Source: DASVEE01 sp036380735
GTDB lineage: Bacteria > Acidobacteriota > Thermoanaerobaculia > Gp7-AA8
Direction of reading: 5' to 3'
Length of the DNA: 64,000 bases
Assembly: GCA_036380735.1 (NCBI GenBank)
Contig: DASVEE010000020.1
Span: forward strand, 1 to 64,000
Shown: positions 18,305-26,893 of the stretch, one piece after another
Position numbering within the stretch: position 1 is the first letter of the stretch
Layout of the letters: the number at the start of each line of letters is the position of its first letter
The notes under the pieces: model-generated
Told to the model about the DNA's origin: nothing
The model's database searches: none
Seen by the model: only the letters and a program-made list of their open reading frames with translations
Position numbers and translations under genes: made by a program

Positions 18305-20944
18305 CTACCCCGGCAGATCCGGCCGGCGCACTTCCAGCGTCTTGGGGCGGAACACCGCGTTCTGCATGAACGGCAGGACGTCGTCCGCGGGCAGGGGGCG
18401 GCTGAACAGGTAGCCCTGCAGGAGGTCGCACTGGTAGTGCTTGAGGAACGTGTACTGCTCCTCCGTCTCCACGCCCTCGGCCACCACGCCCAGCCCCAGC
18501 GTGTGCGCCAGGTTGATCACGTAGGTCACGATGGCGGCGGCGGTTTCGTCGGTCGTCACGTCGCGGAGGAACTCCTTGTCGATCTTCACCGTGTCGATGG
18601 GGAAGTCCTTCAGGTAGATCAGCGACGACATCCCCGTGCCGAAGTCGTCGACGGCGATCGTCACGCCGAGCTCCTTCAGCTCGCGTAGCACCCGCATCGA
18701 CAGGTCGACGTTCTGCATCGCCGCGCTTTCCGTGATCTCGAGCTGCAGCAACTGCGGCGCGATCCCTGTCGTCTCCACCGCATCGCGCACGGCGGCCACC
18801 AGCGCGTGCTGCTGGAACTGCACCGCGGAGATGTTCACCGCCACGCGCAGTCCGGTCAGCCCGGCCGCGTGCCACTCGCTGAGCTGGCGGCATGCGGTCT
18901 TCAGCACCCAGTCGCCGATCGGCACGATCAGTCCCGTCTCCTCGGCGAGCTGAATGAACTCGCTCGGATTGACGAGGCCGCGCAGCGGATCGCGCCAGCG
19001 GATCAGCGCTTCGAGCGACACGATGCGCCGCCGCGCGCGGTCGTAGATCGGCTGGTAGTACAGCTCGAGCTGATCGCGCTCGATGGCGTGATGCAGGCTC
19101 TGTTCGAGCGCCAGCCGCCGCACGTAGCGCTCGTTCATGCTCGGCGTGAAGAGCTGCGCCTGATTGCGTCCCAGCTCCTTCGCGCGGTACAGCGCCGCGT
19201 CGGCGCACTTCAGCAGCGTGCCGACGTCGTCGCCGTCCGACGGATAGAAGCTGATGCCGATGCTGCCCGTCATGATCAGGTCATGCCCGTCGATGCTCAG
19301 CGGCTCGCTGATCGCGTCGAGCAGTTTGCGTGCGACGTGCGCCACCGATTCCGTGTTCGGCACCTCGTTGAGTAGGATGCTGAACTCGTCGCCGCCGATG
19401 CGCGAGATCGTGTCCGACGCGCGCAGGCACGCCCGCAGCCGGTTCGCCACCTCGGCCAGCAAGGTATCGCCGAACGTGTGCCCGAGGCTGTCGTTGACGA
19501 GCTTGAAGTGATCCAGGTCGAGATACATGATCGCCAGACCGAAGCGATTCCGCCGCGCGTTCGCGATCGCGTTCACGACGCGGTCGCGGAACAGCAGCCG
19601 GTTCGGTAGGCTGGTGAGCGAGTCGTAGTACGCGTGATACTCGAGCTGCCGCTCCGTCTCTTTCCGCTGCGTCACGTCGCGGTAATTCAGCACGATCGCG
19701 CCGACGCTCGGCTCGTGCAGCAGGTTCTGGCTGAAGCCTTCCAGCCACACCCACGAACCGTTCTTGTGGCGGAAGCGGATCTCGCCGTGCGACTCCTGGC
19801 TCGGCTTCGCCAGCAGCTCTTCGAAGGTCCGCCGCGCCGCTTCGCGCTCGCGCGGATGGATCAGCTCGAGGAGCGGCTCGCCGAGGAGCTCCGTGTCGTC
19901 GTAGCCGATGAGGTACTGCGTCGAGGAGCCGGTGAACGAGAAGCGGAGCTCCGCGTCGAGCAGCGCCACGCCGCTCCAGCTTTTCTCGACGATGGTGCGG
20001 AAGCGCTTTTCGCGCTGCTCCAGCTCGTGCTGCGTGCGGCGGGTCTCCGAGATGTCGCGCACGAACGCCGTGAAGTTGTCGCCGAAGACGTCGATCGTCA
20101 GCTCGACGGGGAAGCGGTCTCCGTTCGCGCGGCGCGCAAACGTTTCCAGACGGCGGTGGGGGAGGTCGGGGCTGAAGAGCACCGCGTCCTCGAAGATGCC
20201 CGCCGGCAGCGGACGGCCGATCGCCTCGCGTGCGCTGACGCCGAACGTCGCCTCCGCCTGCGGGTTCCACTCCAGCACGTTGCCGGTGCGGTCGATCGTC
20301 ACGACCGCGTCGAGCGCCGACGCGATGAGCTGGCGGAGACGCACTTCCGAGTTGCGTAGCGCCTGCTCCGTGCGGCTGCGCGCGACTGCTTCGCCGAGGA
20401 TGTTGGCCGTCGAGCGCAGGAAGCCGAGCTCGTACTCCGCGAAGGTGCGCTCGTCGCCGGCGTAGATGAGGAGCACGCCCCACGGGCCGTACTGCGTCCG
20501 GATCACGACGCCGGCTCCCGCGCGGACACCGTGGTACTGGCGCAGGTGCGACGACTTGAAGCGCGTTTCGTGCTCCAGGTTGCCGAACGTCAGGATCCCT
20601 TCGCCGAGGAGGGTGACCATGGCGATCGACTCGTCTTCGTCGGCGTCGCGCTGGCAGTTCACGAACGTCTCGTTCGTGCCGATCGCGCCGCGCACGAGCA
20701 TCCGTCCGCCGGCGGCGATCTCGAGGGCGCGGCAGTGGCCGACGCTGAGCGTCATCTCGACGAGCGCGCAGGCCTGCCCGAGGAGGATCATCGGATCGAC
20801 GCCGGTGAGCGCGGCCTGGCCGAGCTCCGCGATCGCGATCTCCTGGCCGTTGCGCGCTTCGATCTCCGCGCGCAGACGCGCCAGCTCCGTCGGCTCCTCG
20901 GTTGGCGCGCTTTGCACCAGATGCAACGGATGCGGGTCGGACAT
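18305..20944 (-). CDS. GAF-PAS-PAS-GGDEF-EAL cyclic-di-GMP signalling protein
   Basis: 879 residues. A GAF domain (about 40-195) is followed by two PAS domains (about 205-320 and 325-440, with AVVTIDRTGNVLEWNPQAEA and GEIRFRHKNGSWVWLEG). A GGDEF domain (about 445-605) has an intact active site, RIGGDEFSIL, and an EAL domain (about 620-860) has LEALIRW and AVDDFGTGMSSL with conserved acidic residues. The protein can potentially make and hydrolyse c-di-GMP, with GAF/PAS inputs choosing the direction. No membrane helices are seen. ATG at 20944, divergent from the MerR gene. No effector gene is adjacent. Confidence 0.92.
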   Translation of the reverse strand: MSDPHPLHLVQSAPTEEPTELARLRAEIEARNGQEIAIAELGQAALTGVDPMILLGQACALVEMTLSVGHCRALEIAAGGRMLVRGAIGTNETFVNCQRDADEDESIAMVTLLGEGILTFGNLEHETRFKSSHLRQYHGVRAGAGVVIRTQYGPWGVLLIYAGDERTFAEYELGFLRSTANILGEAVARSRTEQALRNSEVRLRQLIASALDAVVTIDRTGNVLEWNPQAEATFGVSAREAIGRPLPAGIFEDAVLFSPDLPHRRLETFARRANGDRFPVELTIDVFGDNFTAFVRDISETRRTQHELEQREKRFRTIVEKSWSGVALLDAELRFSFTGSSTQYLIGYDDTELLGEPLLELIHPREREAARRTFEELLAKPSQESHGEIRFRHKNGSWVWLEGFSQNLLHEPSVGAIVLNYRDVTQRKETERQLEYHAYYDSLTSLPNRLLFRDRVVNAIANARRNRFGLAIMYLDLDHFKLVNDSLGHTFGDTLLAEVANRLRACLRASDTISRIGGDEFSILLNEVPNTESVAHVARKLLDAISEPLSIDGHDLIMTGSIGISFYPSDGDDVGTLLKCADAALYRAKELGRNQAQLFTPSMNERYVRRLALEQSLHHAIERDQLELYYQPIYDRARRRIVSLEALIRWRDPLRGLVNPSEFIQLAEETGLIVPIGDWVLKTACRQLSEWHAAGLTGLRVAVNISAVQFQQHALVAAVRDAVETTGIAPQLLQLEITESAAMQNVDLSMRVLRELKELGVTIAVDDFGTGMSSLIYLKDFPIDTVKIDKEFLRDVTTDETAAAIVTYVINLAHTLGLGVVAEGVETEEQYTFLKHYQCDLLQGYLFSRPLPADDVLPFMQNAVFRPKTLEVRRPDLPG

Positions 20945-20965
20945 GTGGACGAATTATGGCACCCC

Positions 20966-20997
20966 TTGACCCTGGAATGGGTGCAAGGGTTTACATT
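20966..20997 (+). promoter_or_regulatory. MerR-family operator/promoter
   Basis: TTGACC (-35, 20966-20971) and TTACAT or TACATT (-10, 20991-20997) are separated by 19-20 bp, longer than normal. The spacer holds an imperfect dyad ACCCT (20969-20973) with AGGGT (20986-20990). MerR-family activators recognise this layout and untwist the over-long spacer. It lies 7 bases before the ATG of the MerR gene, suggesting autoregulation and, through the overlap, control of the gene after it. Confidence 0.75.
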
Positions 20998-21003
20998 GCT
21001 CTC

Positions 21004-21465
21004 ATGACCACCGGCCAGCTCGCCCGTCTTTGCGGCGTCAGCCCCGACACGATCCGGCACTATGAGCGCTGCGGCGTCATTCCCTCGGCCACCCGCGGGG
21101 AGAACGGCTACCGCAGCTATCCGGCGGAGGCGCTCGAGCGCGTCCGCATCGTGCGCCGGGCGTTGACGATCGGCTTTTCGCTCGAGGAACTGGCGCGCAT
21201 CTTCCGCGAGCGCGATGGCGGACGCGCCCCGTGCCGCAAGGTACGCGCGCTCGCGGGGGAGAAGCTGGCGGAGCTCGAGCGCCGCATCGAGGAGATGCTC
21301 CTCATGCGCGATGAGCTCGCCCGGCTGGTCGAAGAGTGGGACGAACGGCTCGCCGGCTCGCGCGACGGTGAGCCCGTGCGTCTCCTCGAATCGATAGGAA
21401 AAGGAGAACCAACTCATGCTTCACGTACTCATGCTCTTCCTCGCCCTCGGCGACGACCACTGTGA
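21004..21465 (+). CDS. MerR family transcriptional regulator
   Basis: 153 residues. The N-terminal winged helix has LARLCGVSPDTIRHYERCGV and GENGYRSYPAEALERV, followed by the dimerisation helix (AGEKLAELERRIEEMLLMRD). One Cys lies in the would-be effector loop (GRAPCRKVRAL), so metal sensing of the classic multi-Cys type is uncertain. The ATG at 21004 is chosen over upstream starts because the domain begins here and the promoter lies just before it. The 3' end overlaps the next gene by 50 bases in another frame. Confidence 0.88.
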   Translation: MTTGQLARLCGVSPDTIRHYERCGVIPSATRGENGYRSYPAEALERVRIVRRALTIGFSLEELARIFRERDGGRAPCRKVRALAGEKLAELERRIEEMLLMRDELARLVEEWDERLAGSRDGEPVRLLESIGKGEPTHASRTHALPRPRRRPL

Positions 21466-21922
21466 GCAGCACAAGAAGACGACCGAAACCAAGCAGACCG
21501 GCCACACTCAACATCAGCACCATGCCGCGGTCGACCAACGCGGCGACCAGCCCGAGGGGATGGGCTTTTCGCACCAGAAGACGCGCCACACGTTCCGCCT
21601 CCTGAAGGATGGCGGGGCCATCGAGGTGCGGGCGAAGGATGACGAGAGCCTGAAGGCGGTGCGGTCGCACCTCCAGGAGATCGCCCGGCTCTTCACCGCG
21701 GGCGACTTCGAGAAGCCGCAGTTCATCCACGGCCGCGTCCCGGACGGCGTCGACGTGATGAAGGCGCGCGGTACAGCCATCACCTACAAGTACGAAGAGG
21801 TGGAGCGCGGCGGGCGCGTCCGCATCACGACCAAAGATCCGGCGGCGCTGGAGGCGGTGCACCGGTTTTTAAGGTTTCAGATTGAGGATCACCGGACGGG
21901 CGATAAGACGGCGGTGGAGTAG
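21416..21922 (+). CDS. Conserved hypothetical protein with His-rich N-terminus
   Basis: 168 residues. A short hydrophobic start (MLHVLMLFLALG) is followed by a His-rich stretch (HTQHQHHAA) and a conserved domain (GFSHQKTRHTFRLLKDGGAI, FTAGDFEKPQFIHGRVPDGV, ITYKYEE, LEAVHRFLRFQIEDHRTGD). Proteins with this domain are known in other bacteria, sometimes mislabelled as aspartate carbamoyltransferase; that function is not supported by the sequence. GGAG lies before the ATG, and the overlap with merR implies co-expression. The His-rich region and the MerR partner suggest metal binding, an inference only. Confidence 0.7.
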   Translation: MLHVLMLFLALGDDHCEQHKKTTETKQTGHTQHQHHAAVDQRGDQPEGMGFSHQKTRHTFRLLKDGGAIEVRAKDDESLKAVRSHLQEIARLFTAGDFEKPQFIHGRVPDGVDVMKARGTAITYKYEEVERGGRVRITTKDPAALEAVHRFLRFQIEDHRTGDKTAVE

Positions 21923-21938
21923 GGGCTGAAAATACGAA

Positions 21939-22033
21939 TGCAGAACGCAGAACGCAGAACGCAGAATGAAGAAGAAAGCCCGGCGAGGCCGCGGAGCGTT
22001 TTCTACGTTCTGCGTTCTGCGTTCTGCGTTCTG
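21939..22033. repeat. Heptamer-unit hairpin (GCAGAAC/GTTCTGC type)
   Basis: Four GCAGAAC-type units (21949-21966) face four GTTCTGC units (22007-22032) in the gap between convergent genes. The architecture matches the CGGTTTT and CCGTTGT hairpins, but the unit is different and the A-rich arm comes first. It is the only convergent gap in the window without the 9-bp family. Confidence 0.85.
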
Positions 22034-22050
22034 ACTTCAAAGATTCTGTC

Positions 22051-22332
22051 TCACACGTCCGCCCCATCCTCATCCTTGTAGCACCAGATCCACGCCTCAC
22101 CCGGCTCGGCGGAGCGCACCACGGGGTGTTTGCTGCGGTGGTAGTGCTTGGTGGCGTGCTTGTTCTTGGAGGAGTCGCAGCAGCCCATGTGGCCGCATTC
22201 GAGGCAGGTGCGGAGGTGGACCCAGGAATCGCCGCTCTGGAGGCATTCCTCGCAGCCATGAGTGTTCGGCGTGCGGTTGTAGAGCTCGGGGGTGACGGCG
22301 CTGAGGTGCTCGCAAAGCTGGACGCTGCTCAT
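22051..22332 (-). CDS. UBP-type zinc finger protein
   Basis: 93 residues. Zinc-ligand pattern: LCEHL near residue 7, CEEC near 27, CLEC near 44, CC near 51, then His residues in KHATKHYHRSKH, and WCYKDED near the C-terminus. This is the ZnF-UBP fold that binds ubiquitin C-termini in eukaryotes. In bacteria it occurs as small stand-alone proteins of unknown role, sometimes fused to or beside redox enzymes. ATG at 22332. Single gene, divergent from the DUF5666 lipoprotein. Confidence 0.85.
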   Translation of the reverse strand: MSSVQLCEHLSAVTPELYNRTPNTHGCEECLQSGDSWVHLRTCLECGHMGCCDSSKNKHATKHYHRSKHPVVRSAEPGEAWIWCYKDEDGADV

Positions 22333-22453
22333 GGGGGCGATGGTATCGCCGAAAGGGCGGCTGGAATAGCGAGGCTCAACCTTTTGTGATTGGCGTCACA
22401 ACGCCCGGCAGCACAACCGCGCACAATCCGCGCAACTTACATCCGACGTAAAC

Positions 22454-22475
22454 AAGGGGGGCGTACGCCCCCCTT
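22454..22475 (+). other. Perfect 22-bp palindrome in leader of DUF5666 gene
   Basis: AAGGGGGGCGT is followed directly by its reverse complement, then TCTTTTT. It lies 21 bases before the ATG at 22496 and 12 bases before the GGAGG ribosome site (22487-22491). A hairpin plus T-rich tract in this position could attenuate transcription or be a terminator of an upstream transcript. Confidence 0.6.
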
Positions 22476-22495
22476 TCTTTTTCCCCGGAGGCCCG

Positions 22496-23206
22496 ATGAA
22501 GCAGCGTCTCGCAGTGCTCGTAGCAGTCTCGGCCATGACTTTCGTATCGTGCCAGCACGAAAGCATCACCGGCCCGTATAACGACGACTCGTCGTTGAAG
22601 GCACAAACGGCCAACGGCAACGTCGAGCCGAACGCGAGCGGCGGAAACCGCGGACGCCGTCGCGGCGCCGGCGCCGGCAATGCGGCCACCAAGGTCCTTC
22701 AGGTCGAAGGCCTCGTTCGCAGCGCCACGGCGACGGAAGTCGTCGTCTTCAGCTCGAAGGGTGCGGAAGTGACCATCGTCGTGAACGACGCCACCGTCAT
22801 CCGGCACGGCCAGGAGCCGATCGCGGCTGCCGACCTCCAAGTTGACTGGCGCGTGCACGCGAAAGTGAAGAGCGAGAACGACCAGAACGTCGCGCTCGAG
22901 ATCATCGTCCAGAACCGCAACGGCGACGATGACGACGACAGCGGCGACGATAACGGCGGGGCGACGACCCTCACCGCGAACGGCGCGGTCAAGTCGGTCA
23001 GCGGGACGACGCTCGTCGTCAATTCACAATCGAAGGGCGAAGTGACGGTGAAGACCGACGCCTCGACCATCATCAAGAAGCAGGGACAACGGATCACGGT
23101 CGCCGACATCAAAGCCGGCGACGAGGCGAACTGCCGCGGCAACCGGACGGGTGAGCGGGAGATGTTGGCGGTGCAGATCGAAGTGCGTGGCAAAAGCAAG
23201 CGCTGA
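22496..23206 (+). CDS. DUF5666-type lipoprotein
   Basis: 236 residues with a lipoprotein signal (lipobox FVSC in AMTFVSCQHESITG). Two related OB-like beta domains follow: about 70-140 (VEGLVRSATATEVVVFSSKG, DATVIRHGQEPI) and 160-235 (ANGAVKSVSGTTLVVNSQSK, DASTIIKKQGQRITVADIKA), as in the DUF5666 family. They are joined by an acidic Asp-rich linker (DDDDDSGDD). Function is unknown; an envelope location is likely. GGAGG lies 4 bases before the ATG. A strong terminator follows at 23295. Confidence 0.8.
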   Translation: MKQRLAVLVAVSAMTFVSCQHESITGPYNDDSSLKAQTANGNVEPNASGGNRGRRRGAGAGNAATKVLQVEGLVRSATATEVVVFSSKGAEVTIVVNDATVIRHGQEPIAAADLQVDWRVHAKVKSENDQNVALEIIVQNRNGDDDDDSGDDNGGATTLTANGAVKSVSGTTLVVNSQSKGEVTVKTDASTIIKKQGQRITVADIKAGDEANCRGNRTGEREMLAVQIEVRGKSKR

Positions 23207-23294
23207 GCGCTTGTGCAACGGAGCGAAGGGCCCTCCTCCTTCGCTCCAAACGGGTGTGGCGCGGACGCTGGACAGTCCGCGCACGGGCGTGCAA

Positions 23295-23330
23295 GATGCC
23301 GGCAGGGCCACCTGCCGGCATCAACTTTTT
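23295..23330 (+). terminator. Rho-independent terminator after DUF5666 gene
   Basis: GATGCCGGCAGG (23295-23306) pairs perfectly with CCTGCCGGCATC (23311-23322) across GCCA and is followed by AACTTTTT. A weaker hairpin, GGAGCGAAGG/CCTTCGCTCC (23220-23247), precedes it. Confidence 0.8.
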
Positions 23331-23354
23331 AGGGGCGGTGGGTGAGGCGCAGGG

Positions 23355-23862
23355 CGGATAGGCCTATGGGACGGATAGGACCTATGGGACGGATAGGACC
23401 TATGGGACCTATAGGACCAATAGGACCTATGCGACACACCGAACCACCCCATGCGGGCTCAAACCCGCGACACGCCAGCCCGCCCCAGGCGGGCGGCAGC
23501 GCCGTTTAGCCCCGGGCGTCAGCCCGGGGTCAGCATCCACGCCCCCACGGGAGCCGGCTTCGCCGGCGGCACCCCCCTGTTCCCACGCAGCGGAACGGCA
23601 CCCGAGACCGGCGAACCGAAGTGGAGGACAGACACTCTTGTCTGTCCCGCGCGGAAGCTCCCACGCAGAGCGGTGCATCGTCCAGCGAGGGACGAAACTT
23701 CCCGCCGGGTGTGCGGAGGAGCGTCGCGCTCGCGTCATTCCTCGCGGGACAGACAAGAGTGTCTGCCCTCCACTCCGCGTCGCCAGTGCGCGCTCGTGCA
23801 TGCCCCACGAACGCCGTCCCATGCGTCCTATAGGTCCTATCCGTCCCATTCGTCCCATCGTT
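23355..23862. repeat. Composite intergenic element: 9-bp arms, GC palindromes, 31-bp inverted repeat
   Basis: The 5' arm has eight or more 9-bp units (23355-23434); the inverted arm is at 23815-23862. Between them lie a copy of the GCCCGCC.../CCCCGGGCGTCAGCCCGGGG element (about 23483-23530), the palindrome GCCGGCTTCGCCGGC near 23552, and a 31-bp inverted repeat (23621-23651 with 23743-23773, one mismatch, core GACAGACA...TCTTGTCTGTC). No gene is recognised in the whole 23207-24522 gap. Confidence 0.8.
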
Positions 23863-23904
23863 CCCTGATGCAACTTCACCGAAGGCTGACCCGTCCAGCG
23901 ATGG

Positions 23905-24290
23905 AACTTCCGCATCCAGAGGCAGACTTTCCGCATCCGGAGGCAGAATTTCTGCCTCACGAAGCCGAAATTCTGCTTCCAGAGGCAGCGGCGTCTGTTT
24001 TCGGAGGTAGATTTTTCCCATCGAGAAGCAGAAATTCTGCTTCGAGAGGTAGAGGAGTCTGCATCCGCAGGTAGATTTTTCGCATCACGAAGCAGAAATT
24101 CTGCTTCGAGAGGTAGACGGCTCTGCATCCAGAGGCAGATTTTCTGGATCAAGAGGTAGAAATTCTCGATCGCGAGGCAGATTTTCTGAATCCAGAGGTA
24201 GAAATTCTGGATCCAGAGGCAGATTTTCTGGATCGAGAGGTGGAAATTCTGGATCGAGAGACAGATTTTCTGCTTCCGCAAGCGGACAGC
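23905..24290. repeat. 21-bp minisatellite with alternating units
   Basis: About 18 units of 21 bp. In the best-preserved part (24127-24290) units alternate between GAGGCAGATTTTCTGGATC and GAGGTAGAAATTCTGGATC types, giving a 42-bp higher-order period. Earlier units are more diverged and GC-rich. All frames are open because the period is a multiple of three, but no start or ribosome site supports a gene on either strand. Between 24291 and 24522 nothing is recognised. Confidence 0.85.
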
Positions 24291-24522
24291 CTGACCCGCC
24301 TTCGCCCGTGGCAGACCAGCGAGGGTGCGACGAGGGAACGACGCGTCGACGCGCGGCTGCAGGCACAGCGTCGCAGCGCGTGTACAAAAGCGGCAGCTCG
24401 TCCGCTGCCGCAGTCCAAACTCGCGCCGAAGGCCAAGCCTGTAGGGACGGCATCGCTGCGTCGACGTGTTCTCTGACCCCTGCCAGCTTGCCACCCTCGC
24501 GAAAGCTGCCACACTGCCCCCA

Positions 24523-25362
24523 ATGAAGCTCTCCCTCGTGTTCCCGCACGTGCTGGCGCTTGCCGCGGTCGTAGGTTCTGCCGCACCTTCCGCGGCGCAG
24601 GTCGAACCGCCCCTCGGCTCCAGCTTCGCCGTGGTGGCTCGTCCAGTTGCGGACGACCGGGAGCAGGTGGCGCGGGCGAACAGCGCCATGCTCGAGTTCG
24701 AGGCGCGGCCGGTCCTCGCCGTCACCCTGGCCGAGGCGATTCCCCACTCGCTGGCCGGGCAGTTCGGCGCCAAGCGCGAGGTGCCGTTCGACGCCGGGCT
24801 GCGGCTGTACGGCTGGCCGGAGCGGCCGGGCCTCTATTGCGACCTGCTGCGCTCCCGCGGCCTCTACATGTCCGCTGCCTGTCTGCGGGACAACGACGCG
24901 GACGGCGACTTCGACGAAGGGCTGCGGCTCGACTTCCACAGCAGCCACGCCAACCTCCTCGGCGTCACGCCCAACGGCAGGATCATCGGGGTGAACTTCA
25001 CCAAGGTGCGCGTGCCGCTTCCAACCCCGGTCGCTTATACGCACGCCGCTCCGGCCGGAGAGGTGGCCGGCAAGCTGGCGCTGCGCTGGACGCGCGAGCG
25101 CGACAAGGCTTCCGGGCGCGAGCTGGTGAAGCTGTGGATCTCGACGCCCAGCAACTCCACCGGCACCGAAGGGCTGTCGGAGAACATGCTCATGTTCGAC
25201 CGGGCGAAGGTGCCGCTGGACGTGGAGCTTTACGGCATCCGGTTGCGCCTCCACGGTTTCGACCAGGACGGCAGGATGCGCTACACGCTGCTCGGCATGA
25301 CCGACGGCGTTCCGATCCCGCTGCTGTTCCGCGGCTATGCCTTTCACATCCTGATCATCTAG
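24523..25362 (+). CDS. Secreted protein of unknown function
   Basis: 279 residues with a signal peptide (MKLSLVFPHVLALAAVVGSA, cleavage near SAAQ). The mature part has no domain I recognise. It is rich in beta-strand-like segments and contains DNDADGDFDEG, which resembles a calcium-binding Asp-rich loop. Two Cys (YCDLLR and AACLRD) could form a disulfide. ATG at 24523. The next gene, a lipoprotein, follows after 33 bases and is probably co-transcribed. Confidence 0.65.
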   Translation: MKLSLVFPHVLALAAVVGSAAPSAAQVEPPLGSSFAVVARPVADDREQVARANSAMLEFEARPVLAVTLAEAIPHSLAGQFGAKREVPFDAGLRLYGWPERPGLYCDLLRSRGLYMSAACLRDNDADGDFDEGLRLDFHSSHANLLGVTPNGRIIGVNFTKVRVPLPTPVAYTHAAPAGEVAGKLALRWTRERDKASGRELVKLWISTPSNSTGTEGLSENMLMFDRAKVPLDVELYGIRLRLHGFDQDGRMRYTLLGMTDGVPIPLLFRGYAFHILII

Positions 25363-25395
25363 GCGGACGCATTGGCAGCGTGCCATACTTCCGCC

Positions 25396-25956
25396 ATGCG
25401 ACAGACCGTGAAGACCATCGCCTGTGCGGCGACGGCGCTCATGTTGGCACTCACCGGTTGCCAGAACGACCGAGCGTCCCTGCCGACCCTCCGGTCGGCG
25501 TCGTTCACCGGCGCGGGACTCTTCACGCAATATCGGACCGATCGCGCTTCGGGCCGGCTCGTGCCGCTGATTCAGATTCTCTTCGTCAGCCACGTCCACC
25601 CCGGCCCCGACAGCATGTCTACAGCTGTCATGTCCAGCGGGCGGACAGAGGATGATCTCAGGTTCAGTTACGTCTACAACGAGTATGACCGGAGGGCGGG
25701 GAAGAAGTACGAAGTGGCGTCGCGTCCCGTTCACCTCCGCAACCTCCAGACGCTCGAAGCGGACGGCCAGTCATTCGCACTCGCGCGGGGCAGCGTGTTC
25801 GTCGTGCACGTCGAGCGCGACGGCCGCCTGCGCGCCGTACAACTGCCGTATTTCGCGGAGCGGCTCGACCTCGAGGCGAACGACCTGCTCGAACACATCA
25901 AGCGGCAGTTGCCGTCCGACGCGCGCCTGCAGGCAGTGCCGCCGCAGCGCGGATAG
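25396..25956 (+). CDS. Small lipoprotein of unknown function
   Basis: 186 residues from ATG at 25396. The N-terminus (MRQTVKTIACAATALMLALTGC) is a lipoprotein signal with lipobox LTGC. The mature region has no recognised domain; beta-rich segments such as RLVPLIQILFVSHVHP and SVFVVHVERDGRLRAVQLPY are seen. It probably forms a pair with the secreted protein before it. Codon use matches the neighbours. Confidence 0.65.
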   Translation: MRQTVKTIACAATALMLALTGCQNDRASLPTLRSASFTGAGLFTQYRTDRASGRLVPLIQILFVSHVHPGPDSMSTAVMSSGRTEDDLRFSYVYNEYDRRAGKKYEVASRPVHLRNLQTLEADGQSFALARGSVFVVHVERDGRLRAVQLPYFAERLDLEANDLLEHIKRQLPSDARLQAVPPQRG

Positions 25957-26296
25957 CGAGGCGCGGACCGGGGCGACGCTGGCATGCCGTGTTTCCCCCG
26001 CACGGATCCCTCAGACCCCCTCCTCCACCCAGCCCCCCATACGGGGGCTTCGGGATGACACGGAGGGGGCGCCACCCACTGGTAGAGAAGGTCTGGCTCC
26101 GATGGCCCTGGTATCGCGGTCCATCACTGGAACGGCCGATAGGACGAATAGGACCTATGGGACGAATAGGACGGATGGGACGAGAGACGGGGCGACGCGT
26201 TCATTGAACTTTCCCGTTCCTGCTTGGCAATCTCGCCCGGCTGCCCTACGCTCGACTGAGGTATCCGCCACCCTCACCCCTCAAAGGAGCATCGCA
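25957..26296. repeat. Gap with 9-bp repeat array
   Basis: No gene is seen. Five to six 9-bp units (26137-26183) occur without an inverted partner arm, the only clear one-armed example besides 43523-43558. A hairpin AGCCCCC/GGGGGCT lies at 26031-26049. The remainder shows nothing recognisable apart from the ribosome site AAAGGAG at 26283-26289. Confidence 0.65.
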
Positions 26297-26893
26297 ATGT
26301 CGAAGGTTGTTGCAATCATGTCCATGTCGCTCGACGGCTTCGTCGCCGACGCCAATGACGGTGTGGCCGAGGTGTTCGACTGGTACTTCCACTCGGGAGA
26401 TGTCGAGTTCGAGGCTGGAGGGGGGGACCCGATGACGTTCAGGGTGTCGCCGCCGAGCGCGGGGCATCTGCGCGGTCTCTGGTCCGAGCTCGGGGCCGTG
26501 CTCACCGGGCGGCGCACGTTCGACGTGGCCCAGGGGTGGGGCGGGAATCACGGCTGGGGACCGGCATTCGTCCTGACCCACCACGTGCCCGAGGGATGGC
26601 CGCGGCCGGGCTCGACGGTGCACTTCGTGACCGACGGCCTTGAAAGCGCGGTGCAGCAGGCCAAAGCCGCTGCCGGTGGGAAGGCCGTCGGGGTTCATGG
26701 CGCCGACACCATCCAGCAGCTGCTGAAGGCCGGGCTTCTCGACGAGCTGCACATTGATCTTGCGGCGGTGCTGCTTGGTGCCGGGGTGCGGCTGTTCGAC
26801 CACCTGGCTGGGGCGCCGGCGGTCCTGGGCAGCCCGACGGCGATTCAGGGCGTGGGCGTTACCCATCTGCGCTACCCGGTACGTAGCCGATAG
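26297..26893 (+). CDS. DHFR-fold (RibD C-terminal type) reductase
   Basis: 198 residues from ATG at 26297, preceded by AAAGGAG with a 7-base spacer. It opens with the family signature MSKVVAIMSMSLDGFVADAN and continues with GAVLTGRRTFDVAQGW, VFVLTHHVP-type strand (AFVLTHHVPEGW), GVHGADTIQQLLKAGLLDEL and VLLGAGVRLFDHL. These NADPH-binding proteins are related to RibD and dihydrofolate reductase; the substrate of stand-alone members is usually unknown. Longer upstream open frame is not used because it covers a repeat array. Confidence 0.88.
   Translation: MSKVVAIMSMSLDGFVADANDGVAEVFDWYFHSGDVEFEAGGGDPMTFRVSPPSAGHLRGLWSELGAVLTGRRTFDVAQGWGGNHGWGPAFVLTHHVPEGWPRPGSTVHFVTDGLESAVQQAKAAAGGKAVGVHGADTIQQLLKAGLLDELHIDLAAVLLGAGVRLFDHLAGAPAVLGSPTAIQGVGVTHLRYPVRSR

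Noticed and set aside
23427..25734. Two long minus-strand frames across the 21-bp minisatellite
   Set aside because: Open only because the repeat period is a multiple of three; they overlap palindromes and the opposing gene at 24523, and have no supported start.
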